Assembly: GCF_032463525.1 (NCBI RefSeq)
Contig: NZ_CP135971.1
Coordinates: forward strand, 5,086,501 to 5,150,500
DNA: 64,000 nucleotides
Reading direction: 5' to 3'
DNA from: Pseudomonas sp. DTU_2021_1001937_2_SI_NGA_ILE_001
GTDB lineage: Bacteria > Pseudomonadota > Gammaproteobacteria > Pseudomonadales > Pseudomonadaceae
Made by a program: the position numbers and the translations under genes. Positions 26,567 to 35,972 of the stretch are shown one piece after another. Each line of letters starts with the position of its first letter. The first letter of the stretch is position 1. The notes beneath the pieces are model-generated. The model ran no database searches. It was not told where the DNA came from and saw only the letters and a list, made by a program, of their open reading frames with translations.

Positions 26567-26917
26567 ATGACCAACAAAATCATTCTGGCCCTCGAAGCCG
26601 AGCAGATGCAGAAAGAAATCCCGGCCTTCGCCCCGGGCGACACCGTTGTCGTTCAGGTGAAAGTGAAGGAAGGCGATCGTAGCCGTCTGCAAGCCTTCGA
26701 AGGCGTTGTCATCGCCAAGCGTAACCGCGGCGTGAACAGTGCTTTCACCGTTCGCAAGATCTCCAGCGGCGTTGGCGTTGAGCGTACCTTCCAGACCTAC
26801 AGCCCACAGATCGACAGCCTGTCGGTCAAGCGCCGCGGCGACGTTCGCAAGGCCAAGCTGTACTACCTGCGCGACCTGTCCGGCAAGGCAGCCCGCATCA
26901 AGGAAAAACTGTCCTGA
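26567..26917 (+). CDS. rplS: 50S ribosomal protein L19
   Basis: 116 residues from the ATG at 26567, behind a TAGGAGC ribosome site. [35 protein letters not shown] and [17 protein letters not shown] identify L19, which sits at the 30S-50S interface. Last gene of the operon, followed by a strong terminator. Confidence 0.98.
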   Translation: MTNKIILALEAEQMQKEIPAFAPGDTVVVQVKVKEGDRSRLQAFEGVVIAKRNRGVNSAFTVRKISSGVGVERTFQTYSPQIDSLSVKRRGDVRKAKLYYLRDLSGKAARIKEKLS

Positions 26918-26940
26918 TACAGTTTTTCGGTCCACGAAAA

Positions 26941-26963
26941 AGCAGCCTTCGGGCTGCTTTTTT
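26941..26963 (+). terminator. rpsP operon terminator
   Basis: AGCAGCC-TTCG-GGCTGCT hairpin followed by a T-run, preceded by AAAAA: a textbook rho-independent terminator. Confidence 0.93.
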
Positions 26964-27032
26964 GTTGCCTGGCGTTTATCCCTCGGCGCGTCTGTAGTAG
27001 GTTCTGGCATCCCGATGCCTGACCGAGTCACC

Positions 27033-27929
27033 ATGCCTGCGCTTGAACACCCCCTGGTCGATCGCTTTCTCGATGCCTTGTGGCTGGAGAAAGGCCTTTC
27101 CGACAATACCCGCGAGTCCTATCGCAGTGACCTTGAACTGTTCAATGGCTGGCTGCAGGAGCGCGGCGTCGAGCTGTCCGCTGCCGGGCGCGAAGTGATC
27201 CTCGATCATCTGGCCTGGCGTCTGGAGCAGGGCTACAAGCCACGCTCCACGGCGCGTTTTCTCTCCGGGGCCAGAGGCTTTTACCGCTATCTGCTGCGCG
27301 AGAAACTGATTGCGACCGACCCGACCTTGCAGGTGGAAATGCCCCAGCTGGGCAAACCGCTGCCCAAGTCCTTGTCGGAAGCCGATGTCGAGGCCTTGCT
27401 GGCGGCACCGGATCTTGGCGAAGCCATCGGTGAGCGTGACCGCGCCATGCTGGAAGTGCTCTATGCCTGTGGTTTGCGGGTGACCGAACTGGTGGGCCTG
27501 ACCCTGGAGCAGGTCAACCTGCGTCAGGGCGTGTTGCGGGTGATGGGTAAGGGCAGCAAGGAACGCCTGGTGCCAATGGGCGAGGAGGCCATTGCCTGGG
27601 TCGAGCGCTACCTGCGCGGTGCCCGCCAGGAACTGCTCGGTGGTCGGCCCAGCGACGTATTGTTTCCCAGCCTGCGCGGCGAACAGATGACCCGCCAGAC
27701 CTTCTGGCACCGCATCAAGCAGCATGCCATTACGGCGGGCATCAACAAGTCGCTGTCGCCGCATACCCTGCGGCATGCCTTTGCTACCCATTTGCTCAAC
27801 CACGGCGCCGACCTGCGCGTGGTGCAGATGCTGCTGGGGCACAGCGACCTCTCGACCACACAGATCTACACCCACATCGCCCGCGCTCGTCTGCAGGAGC
27901 TGCATGCCACCCATCACCCACGTGGCTAG
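27033..27929 (+). CDS. xerD: Tyrosine recombinase XerD
   Basis: 298 residues from the ATG at 27033, the same length as E. coli XerD; an in-frame ATG at 27015 would add six residues. N-terminal SAM-like domain (VDRFLDALWLEKGLSDNTRE), then the catalytic domain with R in YACGLRVTELVGL, HTLRHAFATHLLNHGAD and GHSDLSTTQIYTHI (nucleophile tyrosine). With XerC it resolves chromosome dimers at dif under FtsK control. Confidence 0.97.
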   Translation: MPALEHPLVDRFLDALWLEKGLSDNTRESYRSDLELFNGWLQERGVELSAAGREVILDHLAWRLEQGYKPRSTARFLSGARGFYRYLLREKLIATDPTLQVEMPQLGKPLPKSLSEADVEALLAAPDLGEAIGERDRAMLEVLYACGLRVTELVGLTLEQVNLRQGVLRVMGKGSKERLVPMGEEAIAWVERYLRGARQELLGGRPSDVLFPSLRGEQMTRQTFWHRIKQHAITAGINKSLSPHTLRHAFATHLLNHGADLRVVQMLLGHSDLSTTQIYTHIARARLQELHATHHPRG

Positions 27930-28243
27930 AGGCCGCGTGGGATCGAGTGGAACTGCAGTCGCGAAGGCGCCCGGCTACAGCCAATACTGGTCAACGAGAC
28001 CGTTGGAGCATCTCAAGCCGGTCCTACCGATCGAAGGCAACTGCTGATGCTCACGGGTAGGCTTGCATCGCGAATGGCCATGCCCCCCGAATTCGTTACA
28101 GCGGTGTAAAAGCGATGCAATTTGCCCGACGGTACGGGTCCGTCTTGCCGGGGGAATATGGTAGGCTTTGCCGGTTTCGCGGAACGAGGTGTACCCGGCA
28201 GGGTCGCATGCCCTCGAACCCGTCCGCCGTCATAGGAGTTTCC
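27930..28243. other. Intergenic region between xerD and dsbC
   Basis: 314 bases. CCCACG/CGTGGG arms straddle the xerD stop (about 27917-27941) as a weak terminator. REP-like fragments, a GTCGCGAAGG-type piece and TCTCAAGCCGGTCCTACC, follow near 27958-28028. An AT-richer stretch near 28150-28180 may hold the dsbC promoter. No open frame in it looks coding. Confidence 0.5.
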
Positions 28244-28984
28244 ATGCGCTTGCCTTCCATTTTCGCTGTCGCTTCCCTGGTGCTGGCCAGCACATTCAGC
28301 CTTTTCGCCCAGGCCGATGCCGGTGCCGAGCAGGCCATTCGCAAGACGCTCGACTCGCTGGATCTCGAACTGCCGGTAGAAAGCATCGCCAGCAGCCCCT
28401 TCAACGGCCTCTATGAAGTCAAGCTCAAGGGCGGTCGCGTGCTGTATGCCAGCGCCGACGGCCAGTTCGTGGTGCAGGGCTACCTGTTCCAGATCCAGGA
28501 CGGCAAGCCCGTCAACCTGACCGAGAAAACCGAACGCAAGGCCATCGCCCAGACCATCAACGGCATTCCGACCACTGAAATGGTCATCTACCCTGCCGTC
28601 GGCGAGGCCAAGTCGCACATTACCGTGTTCACCGATACCACCTGCCCGTACTGCCACAAGCTTCACGAGGAAGTCGGCCAGCTCAACAAGCTGGGCGTCG
28701 AGGTGCGTTACGTTGCATTCCCACGCCAGGGCCTCGGCTCGCCGGGTGACCAGCAGCTGCAGGCGGTGTGGTGCTCCAAGGATCGCAAGTCGGCCATGGA
28801 CCAGATGGTCGAAGGCAAGAACATCAAGGCGCCCAAGTGCGACAACCCGGTCCGCAAGCAGTTCGAGATCGGCCAGTCGATCGGTGTGAACGGCACGCCG
28901 GCCATCGTCCTGGCCGACGGCCAGGTGATCCCGGGGTATCAGCCGGCGGCCCAGGTGGCCAAGCTGGCCCTGGGCGCCAAGTAA
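28244..28984 (+). CDS. dsbC: Thiol:disulfide interchange protein DsbC
   Basis: 246 residues from the ATG at 28244 after TAGGAG; signal peptide ending about FAQADA. A dimerisation domain (residues ~25-85) precedes a thioredoxin fold with the CPYC active site (TDTTCPYCHKLHEEV) and cis-proline NGTPAIVLADGQVIPGY. It is the periplasmic disulfide isomerase reduced by DsbD. Upstream of hom, as in other pseudomonads (xerD-dsbC-hom-thrC). Confidence 0.96.
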   Translation: MRLPSIFAVASLVLASTFSLFAQADAGAEQAIRKTLDSLDLELPVESIASSPFNGLYEVKLKGGRVLYASADGQFVVQGYLFQIQDGKPVNLTEKTERKAIAQTINGIPTTEMVIYPAVGEAKSHITVFTDTTCPYCHKLHEEVGQLNKLGVEVRYVAFPRQGLGSPGDQQLQAVWCSKDRKSAMDQMVEGKNIKAPKCDNPVRKQFEIGQSIGVNGTPAIVLADGQVIPGYQPAAQVAKLALGAK

Positions 28985-29063
28985 TTCATCTTTCCAGCTG
29001 CATGCATGTGGCTGTATTAGTGCGGCTGCCCGAGGGGGTGGCCGCTTTACGGGGAGTTCATCA

Positions 29064-30368
29064 GTGAAACCGGTCAAAGTAGGCATCTGTGGGCTGGGTA
29101 CCGTAGGTGGCGGTACCTTCAACGTGCTTCAGCGCAACGCCGAGGAAATTGCCCGTCGTGCCGGGCGTGGCATCGAAGTCGCGCAGATTGCTGTTCGTAC
29201 ACCAAACCCCAACTGCCAGATCGCCGGAACCCCGACCACCTCTGACGTGTTCGAAGTCGCCAGCAACCCCGAGATCGACGTGATCGTCGAGCTGATCGGC
29301 GGCTACACCGTGGCCCGCGAGCTGGTGCTCAAGGCCATCGACAATGGCAAGCACGTGGTCACCGCCAACAAGGCGCTGATTGCCGTGCATGGCAACGAAA
29401 TCTTCGCCCGTGCCCGCGAGAAGGGCGTCATCGTCGCCTTCGAGGCTGCCGTGGCTGGTGGTATCCCGGTGATCAAGGCGATCCGTGAAGGCCTGTCGGC
29501 CAACCGCATCAACTGGGTGGCCGGCATCATCAATGGCACGGGCAACTTCATCCTCACGGAAATGCGCGAGAAGGGCCGCACCTTCCCAGACGTGCTGGCC
29601 GAAGCCCAGGCGCTGGGTTATGCCGAAGCCGACCCGACCTTCGACGTCGAAGGCATCGACGCGGCGCACAAGCTGACCATCCTGGCCTCCATCGCCTTTG
29701 GCATTCCGCTGCAGTTCGACAAGGCCTACACCGAAGGCATCACCAAGCTGACCACCGCCGACGTGAACTACGCCGAAGCGCTGGGCTACCGCATCAAGCA
29801 CCTGGGCGTGGCGCGCAGTACCGAGCAGGGCATCGAGCTGCGTGTGCACCCGACGCTGATCCCGGCCGACCGCCTGCTGGCCAACGTCAACGGCGTGATG
29901 AACGCCGTGATGGTCAACGGTGACGCTTCGGGCTCCACGCTGTTCTACGGTGCCGGTGCCGGTATGGAGCCGACCGCTTCCTCGGTGGTCGCCGACCTGG
30001 TCGACGTGGTGCGGGCGATGACTTCCGACCCGACCAACCGCGTGCCGCACCTGGCCTTCCAGCCCGACTCGCTGTCCGCACATCCGATCCTGCCGATCGA
30101 AGCCTGCGAAAGCGCTTACTATCTGCGCATCCAGGCCAAGGATCACCCAGGCGTGCTGGCCCAGGTCGCGAGCATCCTGTCCGAGCGCGGCATCAACATC
30201 GAATCGATCATGCAGAAGGAAGTGGAAGAGCAGGACGGCCTGGTGCCGATGATCCTGCTGACCCATCGGGTCGTGGAGCAGCGCATCAACGATGCCATCC
30301 AGGCCCTGGAAGCCCTGCAGGATGTCGTCGGCCCCGTGGTCCGCATCCGTGTCGAACACCTGAATTAA
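29064..30368 (+). CDS. hom: Homoserine dehydrogenase
   Basis: 434 residues, GTG start preceded by GGGGAG. NAD(P) fold (GICGLGTVGGGTFNVL), catalytic region with NKALIA, AVAGGIPVIKAIREGL, GIINGTGNFILTEM and GYAEADPTFDVEGIDAAHK, and a C-terminal ACT domain (YYLRIQAKDHPGVLAQVASI) for threonine feedback. It reduces aspartate semialdehyde to homoserine. Monofunctional, unlike the enteric aspartokinase fusions. Confidence 0.97.
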   Translation: MKPVKVGICGLGTVGGGTFNVLQRNAEEIARRAGRGIEVAQIAVRTPNPNCQIAGTPTTSDVFEVASNPEIDVIVELIGGYTVARELVLKAIDNGKHVVTANKALIAVHGNEIFARAREKGVIVAFEAAVAGGIPVIKAIREGLSANRINWVAGIINGTGNFILTEMREKGRTFPDVLAEAQALGYAEADPTFDVEGIDAAHKLTILASIAFGIPLQFDKAYTEGITKLTTADVNYAEALGYRIKHLGVARSTEQGIELRVHPTLIPADRLLANVNGVMNAVMVNGDASGSTLFYGAGAGMEPTASSVVADLVDVVRAMTSDPTNRVPHLAFQPDSLSAHPILPIEACESAYYLRIQAKDHPGVLAQVASILSERGINIESIMQKEVEEQDGLVPMILLTHRVVEQRINDAIQALEALQDVVGPVVRIRVEHLN

Positions 30369-30423
30369 CCAGCAGCGGCACGCTGTCAGCTTCGAGCTGC
30401 AAGAACAAGCCGTCCCCGCTTTA

Positions 30424-30453
30424 CTTGCCGCCTGGAACTGGCCGCGTGCCGCT
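30424..30453. repeat. Intergenic repeat, copy 2 of a shared non-REP motif
   Basis: CTTGCCGCCTGGAACTGGCC followed by GCGTGCCGCT resembles the element at 19401-19433. It lies in the 105-base hom-thrC gap. Confidence 0.45.
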
Positions 30454-30473
30454 CAAATCAAAGGTTTGCACCC

Positions 30474-31883
30474 ATGCGTTATATCAGTACTCGCGGCAAA
30501 GCCCCGGCGTTGAACTTCGAAGACGTGCTGCTGGCTGGCCTGGCCAGTGACGGCGGCCTGTACGTGCCGGAAAACCTGCCGCGCTTCACCCAGGAGGAGA
30601 TCGCTTCCTGGGCCGGCCTGCCGTATCACGAGCTGGCGTTCCGAGTGATGCGACCCTTCGTCGAAGGCAGCATCGCCGACGCCGATTTCAAGAAGATCCT
30701 CGAAGAAACCTACGGCGTATTCGCCCACAGCGCTGTCGCACCGTTGCGTCAGCTCGACGGTAACGAATGGGTGCTGGAGCTGTTCCACGGCCCGACCCTG
30801 GCGTTCAAGGACTTTGCCCTGCAACTGCTCGGCCGCCTGCTCGATCACGTGCTGGCCAAGCGCGGCGAGCGCGTGGTGATCGTCGGCGCCACCTCCGGTG
30901 ACACCGGCTCGGCGGCCATCGAAGGCTGCCGTCGTTGCGACAACGTCGACATCTTCATCCTGCACCCGCACAACCGCGTGTCTGACGTGCAGCGTCGCCA
31001 GATGACCACCATCTTCGGCGACAACATCCACAACATCGCTGTGGAAGGCAACTTCGACGACTGCCAGGAAATGGTCAAGGCCAGCTTCGCCGACCAGGGC
31101 TTCCTCAAGGGCACTCGCCTGGTGGCGGTCAACTCGATCAACTGGGCGCGGATCATGGCCCAGATCGTCTACTACTTCCATGCCGCACTGCAGCTTGGCG
31201 GTCCGGCGCGCTCGGTCTCCTTCTCGGTGCCGACCGGCAACTTCGGCGATATCTTCGCCGGCTACCTGGCTCGCAACATGGGCCTGCCGGTCAACCAGCT
31301 GATCGTGGCGACCAACCGCAACGACATCCTGCACCGCTTCATGAGCGGCAATCAGTACGTCAAGGATGCCCTGCACCCGACACTGTCGCCGTCCATGGAC
31401 ATCATGGTGTCGTCGAACTTCGAACGCCTGCTGTTCGACATGCACGGTCGCAATGGTGCAGCCATCGCCGAGCTGATGGACACCTTCAAGCAGGGTGGCG
31501 GCTTCAGCGTCGAGCAGGATCGCTGGACCGAAACCCGCAAGCTGTTCGACTCTCTGGCGGTCAGCGACGAGCAGACCTGCGAAACCATCGCCCAGGTCTT
31601 CGCCCGTACCGGTGAAGTGCTCGACCCGCACACGGCCATCGGCGTGCGTGCTGCTCGCGAATGCCGCCGCAGCCTGGACATCCCGATGGTGGTGCTGGGC
31701 ACCGCGCATCCGGTCAAGTTCCCCGAGGCGGTGGAGAAGGCCGGCGTCGGCAAGGCGCTGGAGCTTCCGGCGCACTTGTCCGACCTGTTCCAGCGTGAAG
31801 AGCGTTGCACCGTACTGCCGAACGACCTCAAGGCCGTACAGGCCTTCGTCAGCCAGCATGGCAACCGCGGCAAGCCGCTGTGA
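30474..31883 (+). CDS. thrC: Threonine synthase
   Basis: 469 residues. PLP-lysine motif LAFKDFALQLLG, N-terminal RYISTRGKAPALNFEDVLLA, GATSGDTGSAAIEG phosphate loop, VPTGNFGDIFAGYLA. It converts O-phosphohomoserine to threonine. It follows hom and probably shares its transcript, ending at the hairpin at 31907. Confidence 0.97.
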   Translation: MRYISTRGKAPALNFEDVLLAGLASDGGLYVPENLPRFTQEEIASWAGLPYHELAFRVMRPFVEGSIADADFKKILEETYGVFAHSAVAPLRQLDGNEWVLELFHGPTLAFKDFALQLLGRLLDHVLAKRGERVVIVGATSGDTGSAAIEGCRRCDNVDIFILHPHNRVSDVQRRQMTTIFGDNIHNIAVEGNFDDCQEMVKASFADQGFLKGTRLVAVNSINWARIMAQIVYYFHAALQLGGPARSVSFSVPTGNFGDIFAGYLARNMGLPVNQLIVATNRNDILHRFMSGNQYVKDALHPTLSPSMDIMVSSNFERLLFDMHGRNGAAIAELMDTFKQGGGFSVEQDRWTETRKLFDSLAVSDEQTCETIAQVFARTGEVLDPHTAIGVRAARECRRSLDIPMVVLGTAHPVKFPEAVEKAGVGKALELPAHLSDLFQREERCTVLPNDLKAVQAFVSQHGNRGKPL

Positions 31884-31906
31884 CCGAATAGTCGTGTAAC
31901 AACTTG

Positions 31907-31930
31907 GGCCCGCCTTCTGGCGGGCCTTTT
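31907..31930 (+). terminator. hom-thrC terminator
   Basis: GGCCCGCC-TTCT-GGCGGGCC followed by TTTT. Confidence 0.88.
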
Positions 31931-31977
31931 CGTTCCTGCATGCCAAACTCTGCCGCTTGATTCACCAGGCAAGAGTG

Positions 31978-34323
31978 ATGGTCGTGAAGCAGGCAAGCAA
32001 GGAAGGACCGTTCGCCAGGGCGGTCAGGGGGCACAGGCACTGGAGGTGGCAGACATGGCCGCTGCTGCTGCTGGTGTGGTTCGTTCAACCGGTGGGGGCG
32101 GCGCAGAGCCTGCCTTTCACCCTGGCACCACCGTTCGTGAAGGTCGAGCGACTCGAGTTGGCCGACAGCGATCGCCGCTGGCTGGAGGGGCGTGGCGCCT
32201 TGCGGGTCGGTATCGTGATCGCCGAGAACGAGCCGGTCGATATCACCACCGACCGCAATCGCTACCAGGGCATCAGTGCCGACTACCTCGCCCTGCTTGA
32301 GCAGAAGCTGGGCGTGCCGCTGTCATTGACCGGCTTCAACCAGCATGACGAAGCCATTAACGCACTGCGCGTTGGCGCCATCGACCTGCTCAGCAGTGCT
32401 GGCGGTTTCGAAAGGGGTCAACCAGGCCTGGCCCTCTCGCGTGACTACATGCCGGACCGTTCAGTGGTGGTGGTCAGGGGCAAGGCGCTGCCGCCGTCCC
32501 ATGCCCTGGCGGGCTGGAAGATCGCCCTGCTGGACGATTACGCCGACCTGCGCACCGTGCAGCGCACCTACCCCGACAGCGAAGTGCTGCTGGCCCCCAA
32601 TCTCTACAGCGCCATGGAGGCCCTGAGCCAGGGTGACGTGCAGGCGTTCATCGGCAGCGAGCTGGTGGTGCGGGCCTTTCTGGTGACGCGCCCTTACCTC
32701 GACCTGCAGATCCACTCCGAGAGCGCGCTGCCGCCGCATGGCCTAGCCTTCGCGATGCGTGCCGGCGAACGGCGCCTCAAGGCCTTGGTGGACCAGGCCC
32801 TGGACAGCCTGGAGCCGTCCGTGCGGCGCGAGGTGCTGGGGCGTTGGACCTCGGGATTGAACAGCCAGATCGGTGAACAGCGCATTCCCCTGAGCAGTGT
32901 CGAACGACGCTGGCTGGCCCGCCATCCACAGGTCAGCGTGGCGACCTCCCAGCAGCCGCCGTTCATTTATCGTGACAAGCAGGGGCAATGGGTCGGGCTC
33001 AATGTCGACGTATTGGCGCGCATCTCGCGTATGACCGGTCTGCAGTTCGTCTACCACGAAGCGCCTTCCACCCAGGCCAGCCTGGAGCTGCTACGCAGCG
33101 GCGAGGCGCAGATGAACACCACCCTGGCGGAGAATCCCGAGCGAAAGCTGTTTCTGAATTTTACTTACTCCTTCGGCGGCAACACCTGGGTGTTCGTGGT
33201 CAGGGCCGGAGAGCCTTCCCCGGACAGCCTGGCTGCCATGAGTGGTCAGGTGCTGGCCCTGCCGGCACGGCACGCCCTGGAAGGCGAGATTCGTCGACAC
33301 TACCCCGATATCCAGTTGCGCCTGGTCGACACCTACGCGCAGGCCCGTGAGCTGGTAGAAAGCGGCCAGGCGTACGCGACCATCCAGAACGAGGCGGGCG
33401 CCTACCTGTTCCCGTCCGAGGCCCTGAAAGTGGGCCGCGGCGTGGAAGGCAAGTGGTCGCCCGACCGCTTCTCGGTAATCAAGACCCAGCCTGAACTGCT
33501 GAGCATCCTCAACAAGGCGCTGGAAGAGTTTCCGATCTCCGAGATGCGCGCCATCCGCATGAAATGGCTGGGCACGACGCTGCCACAGCCTGGTCTGTGG
33601 AGCCGTGTGCCGTCCTGGCTGGTCTGGAGTGCGATTCTGGCGCTGATGCTGGTCCTGGTGTCGCTGGCCTGGGACAGCCGCCTGCGCATCCAGATCCGTC
33701 AGCGGCGCCAGGCCGAAGCCATGCTCAACGACCAGCTGGCTTTCAAGCAGGCGCTGTTCGATGCGCTGCCCATGCCGGTCTATGTGCTCGATCTGGAAGG
33801 CCGGCTGGTGTCGTGCAATCGCAGCTACGAGCATTTCTTCGACATTGGTGTCGAGCACATGCAAGGTCGGCGGCTGATCGACGTGGAACTGCTGCCCGCT
33901 GCCCTGGCCGCCGAGCTGCATGCCGATTGCATGCGCCTGCTTGGCAGCGGCGAACCGGTGTTCGCCGGGCGCACCCTGGACCTGCCTGGCCGGCGTGTCG
34001 AGGCTTGGCAATGGAGTGTGCCGTTATGTGCCGCCGATGGTCAGCGTCAGGGAGTACTGGGCGGCTGGGTCGACCTGAGCGAGCGTCGGCGGTTGGAAAG
34101 CCGGCTGGAGCAGGTGGCCCAGGTGCATGGCTGCATGAGTCGGGAAATCCGTGCGCTGATCGACACCCTGGCCTGCGAGTGTGAACGCAGCACCGGCCAG
34201 GGCGGGGTGCCGGTGGAACGGCTGTTGAGCGTGCAGCGTTCGATCCTGCGCCTGGCCCTGCTGCTCGATCAGCCTATCGAGGCTGGCGACCATGCTCAGG
34301 AGGCCTCTTGCAGTTGTAACTGA
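31978..34323 (+). CDS. BvgS/EvgS-like sensor with two periplasmic binding domains and PAS, kinase core lost
   Basis: About 781 residues from the ATG at 31978 (a TTG at 31957 is also in frame). Signal/anchor helix at ~25-42, two tandem SBP_bac_3 domains (starting near ALRVGIVIAENEPVD and VSVATSQQPPFIYRD), one transmembrane helix (VPSWLVWSAILALMLVLVSL), then a PAS domain (LFDALPMPVYVLDLEGRLVS). This is the BvgS layout, but the sequence stops just after a degenerate dimerisation helix. MSREIRALIDTL has arginine (R729 counted from the TTG) where kinases have the phosphoacceptor histidine of the S-H-E-I-R motif. No ATPase, receiver or Hpt domain follows. It can sense but not phosphorylate by itself. 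Confidence 0.85.
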   Translation: MVVKQASKEGPFARAVRGHRHWRWQTWPLLLLVWFVQPVGAAQSLPFTLAPPFVKVERLELADSDRRWLEGRGALRVGIVIAENEPVDITTDRNRYQGISADYLALLEQKLGVPLSLTGFNQHDEAINALRVGAIDLLSSAGGFERGQPGLALSRDYMPDRSVVVVRGKALPPSHALAGWKIALLDDYADLRTVQRTYPDSEVLLAPNLYSAMEALSQGDVQAFIGSELVVRAFLVTRPYLDLQIHSESALPPHGLAFAMRAGERRLKALVDQALDSLEPSVRREVLGRWTSGLNSQIGEQRIPLSSVERRWLARHPQVSVATSQQPPFIYRDKQGQWVGLNVDVLARISRMTGLQFVYHEAPSTQASLELLRSGEAQMNTTLAENPERKLFLNFTYSFGGNTWVFVVRAGEPSPDSLAAMSGQVLALPARHALEGEIRRHYPDIQLRLVDTYAQARELVESGQAYATIQNEAGAYLFPSEALKVGRGVEGKWSPDRFSVIKTQPELLSILNKALEEFPISEMRAIRMKWLGTTLPQPGLWSRVPSWLVWSAILALMLVLVSLAWDSRLRIQIRQRRQAEAMLNDQLAFKQALFDALPMPVYVLDLEGRLVSCNRSYEHFFDIGVEHMQGRRLIDVELLPAALAAELHADCMRLLGSGEPVFAGRTLDLPGRRVEAWQWSVPLCAADGQRQGVLGGWVDLSERRRLESRLEQVAQVHGCMSREIRALIDTLACECERSTGQGGVPVERLLSVQRSILRLALLLDQPIEAGDHAQEASCSCN

Positions 34324-34470
34324 GCGGCTGGTTTTTTCCCTGTCATCTTTACCAGGCATGCTCGGTGCAGAGGATGTTCATGGGTTGGCAAGCCACTTGC
34401 AGAACTTTCTGCGATCTGGGCAGGTCAGTGGTAGACATCTTGTCGTTCAATAAAATGAGGGGTGATCCAT

Positions 34471-34767
34471 ATGGAAAATATCAGCTTGCTGCTGGGTGAA
34501 GCACTGGCGCCCTATCAGGTCGGTATCGGGGCGGCCGGTTCGGACGGTGAATGTCTGGTGACCCTCAAGGATGTTTCTGGCGCCGTGGTGATCGAGCGCC
34601 GCTTCAAGGTCGACCAGCTGCGTGACAAGCACCAGCTCACCGATGTCGTCGACGGTCTGCACCGCGACCTGATGGTGGCCGAAGGGCGTCTTGAGCCCTG
34701 CATGATCGCGGCGATGCGCAACGCCGCTGCCCGCCAGCCGCTCGTCGCCTCGGGGCCGTTCGCCTGA
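34471..34767 (+). CDS. DUF3509 family protein
   Basis: 98 residues from the ATG at 34471 with GAGGGGTG just upstream; a GTG at 34462 is in frame. ENISLLLGEALAPYQV, DVVDGLHRDLMVAEGR and EPCMIAAMRNAA match the Pseudomonas DUF3509 family. Its role is unknown. It appears cytoplasmic, with no signal or membrane segment. Confidence 0.8.
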   Translation: MENISLLLGEALAPYQVGIGAAGSDGECLVTLKDVSGAVVIERRFKVDQLRDKHQLTDVVDGLHRDLMVAEGRLEPCMIAAMRNAAARQPLVASGPFA

Positions 34768-34899
34768 CATCCGGGGTGCCGGCCAGGAACCTTGTGCCGT
34801 TGGCGGGTTCCTATCAGGTATGGCAGGAACGTTCATTGTGCTCCGGTGAACGCCGCCTGCCGTCCGGCCCAAGGGCCAAGGTTGACCCCGATCAGTCAT

Positions 34900-34924
34900 C
34901 CCCGCTGTTCGGGGTTTCTTTTTG
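34900..34924 (+). terminator. Terminator after the DUF3509 gene
   Basis: CCCCG-CTGTT-CGGGG followed by TTTCTTTTT, a rho-independent signal just before the convergent TIGR02285-type gene. Confidence 0.87.
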
Positions 34925-34929
34925 CCCGC

Positions 34930-35841
34930 TCAATCCTTGAAGAAGCCTGCCGAGTCCTGCAGATACTCGGCACGCCGCACAGGGTCCAGCCATTCGGCGT
35001 AGAGTGACTTGAGCGACTCGCGCAGTTCGCGCATTTCCCTGTTGATCACGACCATGGCCGCGCGTCCCTGCTCGGTGTTCGAGCAACCGATATGGGTGTA
35101 CTGGTACTTGGGTACGTCGTTGATCGGCAGGAAGGTCAGTTCGCTTTCGTCGATACCCTGCTGCAACGCCTGGTAGCGGGCTTCCGGCCAGTACGCGAGC
35201 ATGGCTTGTAGCCGTCCCAGGCGCTCCATTTGCAGCATGCTGCCGATCGCGCTGTTGCCGTAGTGCTGCTTGAGCTCATCGGCCGGCGCCTTGCTGAGGA
35301 TTTCGTCGATGACCGTGCCATAGCTGCGTTCGGCGACGATGCCGAGCTTGAGGGTCTGGCTGGCCAGCAGGGTGCGCAGATCGACCTGGCCGTCGCTGAC
35401 GAAGGGCGCGATCTGGGGCATTTGCTCCTTGCGTACGATCAGGCCGTTGCTGAACACCACGTAGGTAGGAATGGAAAACAGGATGGTCTTGGCCCGCGCG
35501 GCGGTCCACAGCAGGGTCGGGTCGCAGGTGAAACCCGGTTCGTTGAGCATCTGCAGGCCACGGGCACGGTTGACCTGCATCAGCGTGTGGTCGTACTGCG
35601 GCATGCGGGCGATCAGCAGCGGCATCATCCGATCGATGGCCCCCTGGCCCTGGTAGGGGCCGGCGGCAATGGTCACGGGGGGCATGTCGCGCATCAGCCA
35701 GGTCAGGGTGTCCTTGGCCTGGCTGGATAACGGAAAGGCACACAGGCCGGTGATCATCAGCCAGGCCGACAGGCGCAGGCATGCTAGAGAGCGGCACATG
35801 CGTAGAAATCGTCCATGGGAAGGGGCTTCAAATTGCACCAT
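34930..35841 (-). CDS. TIGR02285-type periplasmic solute-binding-like protein
   Basis: 303 residues; an alternative start at 35799 (MCRSLACLRLSAWL) gives a cleaner signal peptide with cleavage near SSQA. DTLTWLMRDMPPVTIAAGPY and the later LKLGIVAERSYGTVIDEILS belong to the family-3 binding-protein fold, as in TIGR02285 proteins. No transporter gene is adjacent, so it may work as a sensory or scavenging protein. Ligand unknown. Divergent from yaeQ. Confidence 0.78.
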   Translation of the reverse strand: MVQFEAPSHGRFLRMCRSLACLRLSAWLMITGLCAFPLSSQAKDTLTWLMRDMPPVTIAAGPYQGQGAIDRMMPLLIARMPQYDHTLMQVNRARGLQMLNEPGFTCDPTLLWTAARAKTILFSIPTYVVFSNGLIVRKEQMPQIAPFVSDGQVDLRTLLASQTLKLGIVAERSYGTVIDEILSKAPADELKQHYGNSAIGSMLQMERLGRLQAMLAYWPEARYQALQQGIDESELTFLPINDVPKYQYTHIGCSNTEQGRAAMVVINREMRELRESLKSLYAEWLDPVRRAEYLQDSAGFFKD

Positions 35842-35972
35842 AAAGGCGCATTTCGCCAGTATATTTTGTGAAGGTTGCCTGACAATTTTCCGTAACGCCG
35901 GGCAGTCCCGTCGTTCGGGCAGCGCGCAATCGGTTAAACTTGCCGGCTTTCTCCTGCTCCGGAAGCCCGTCC

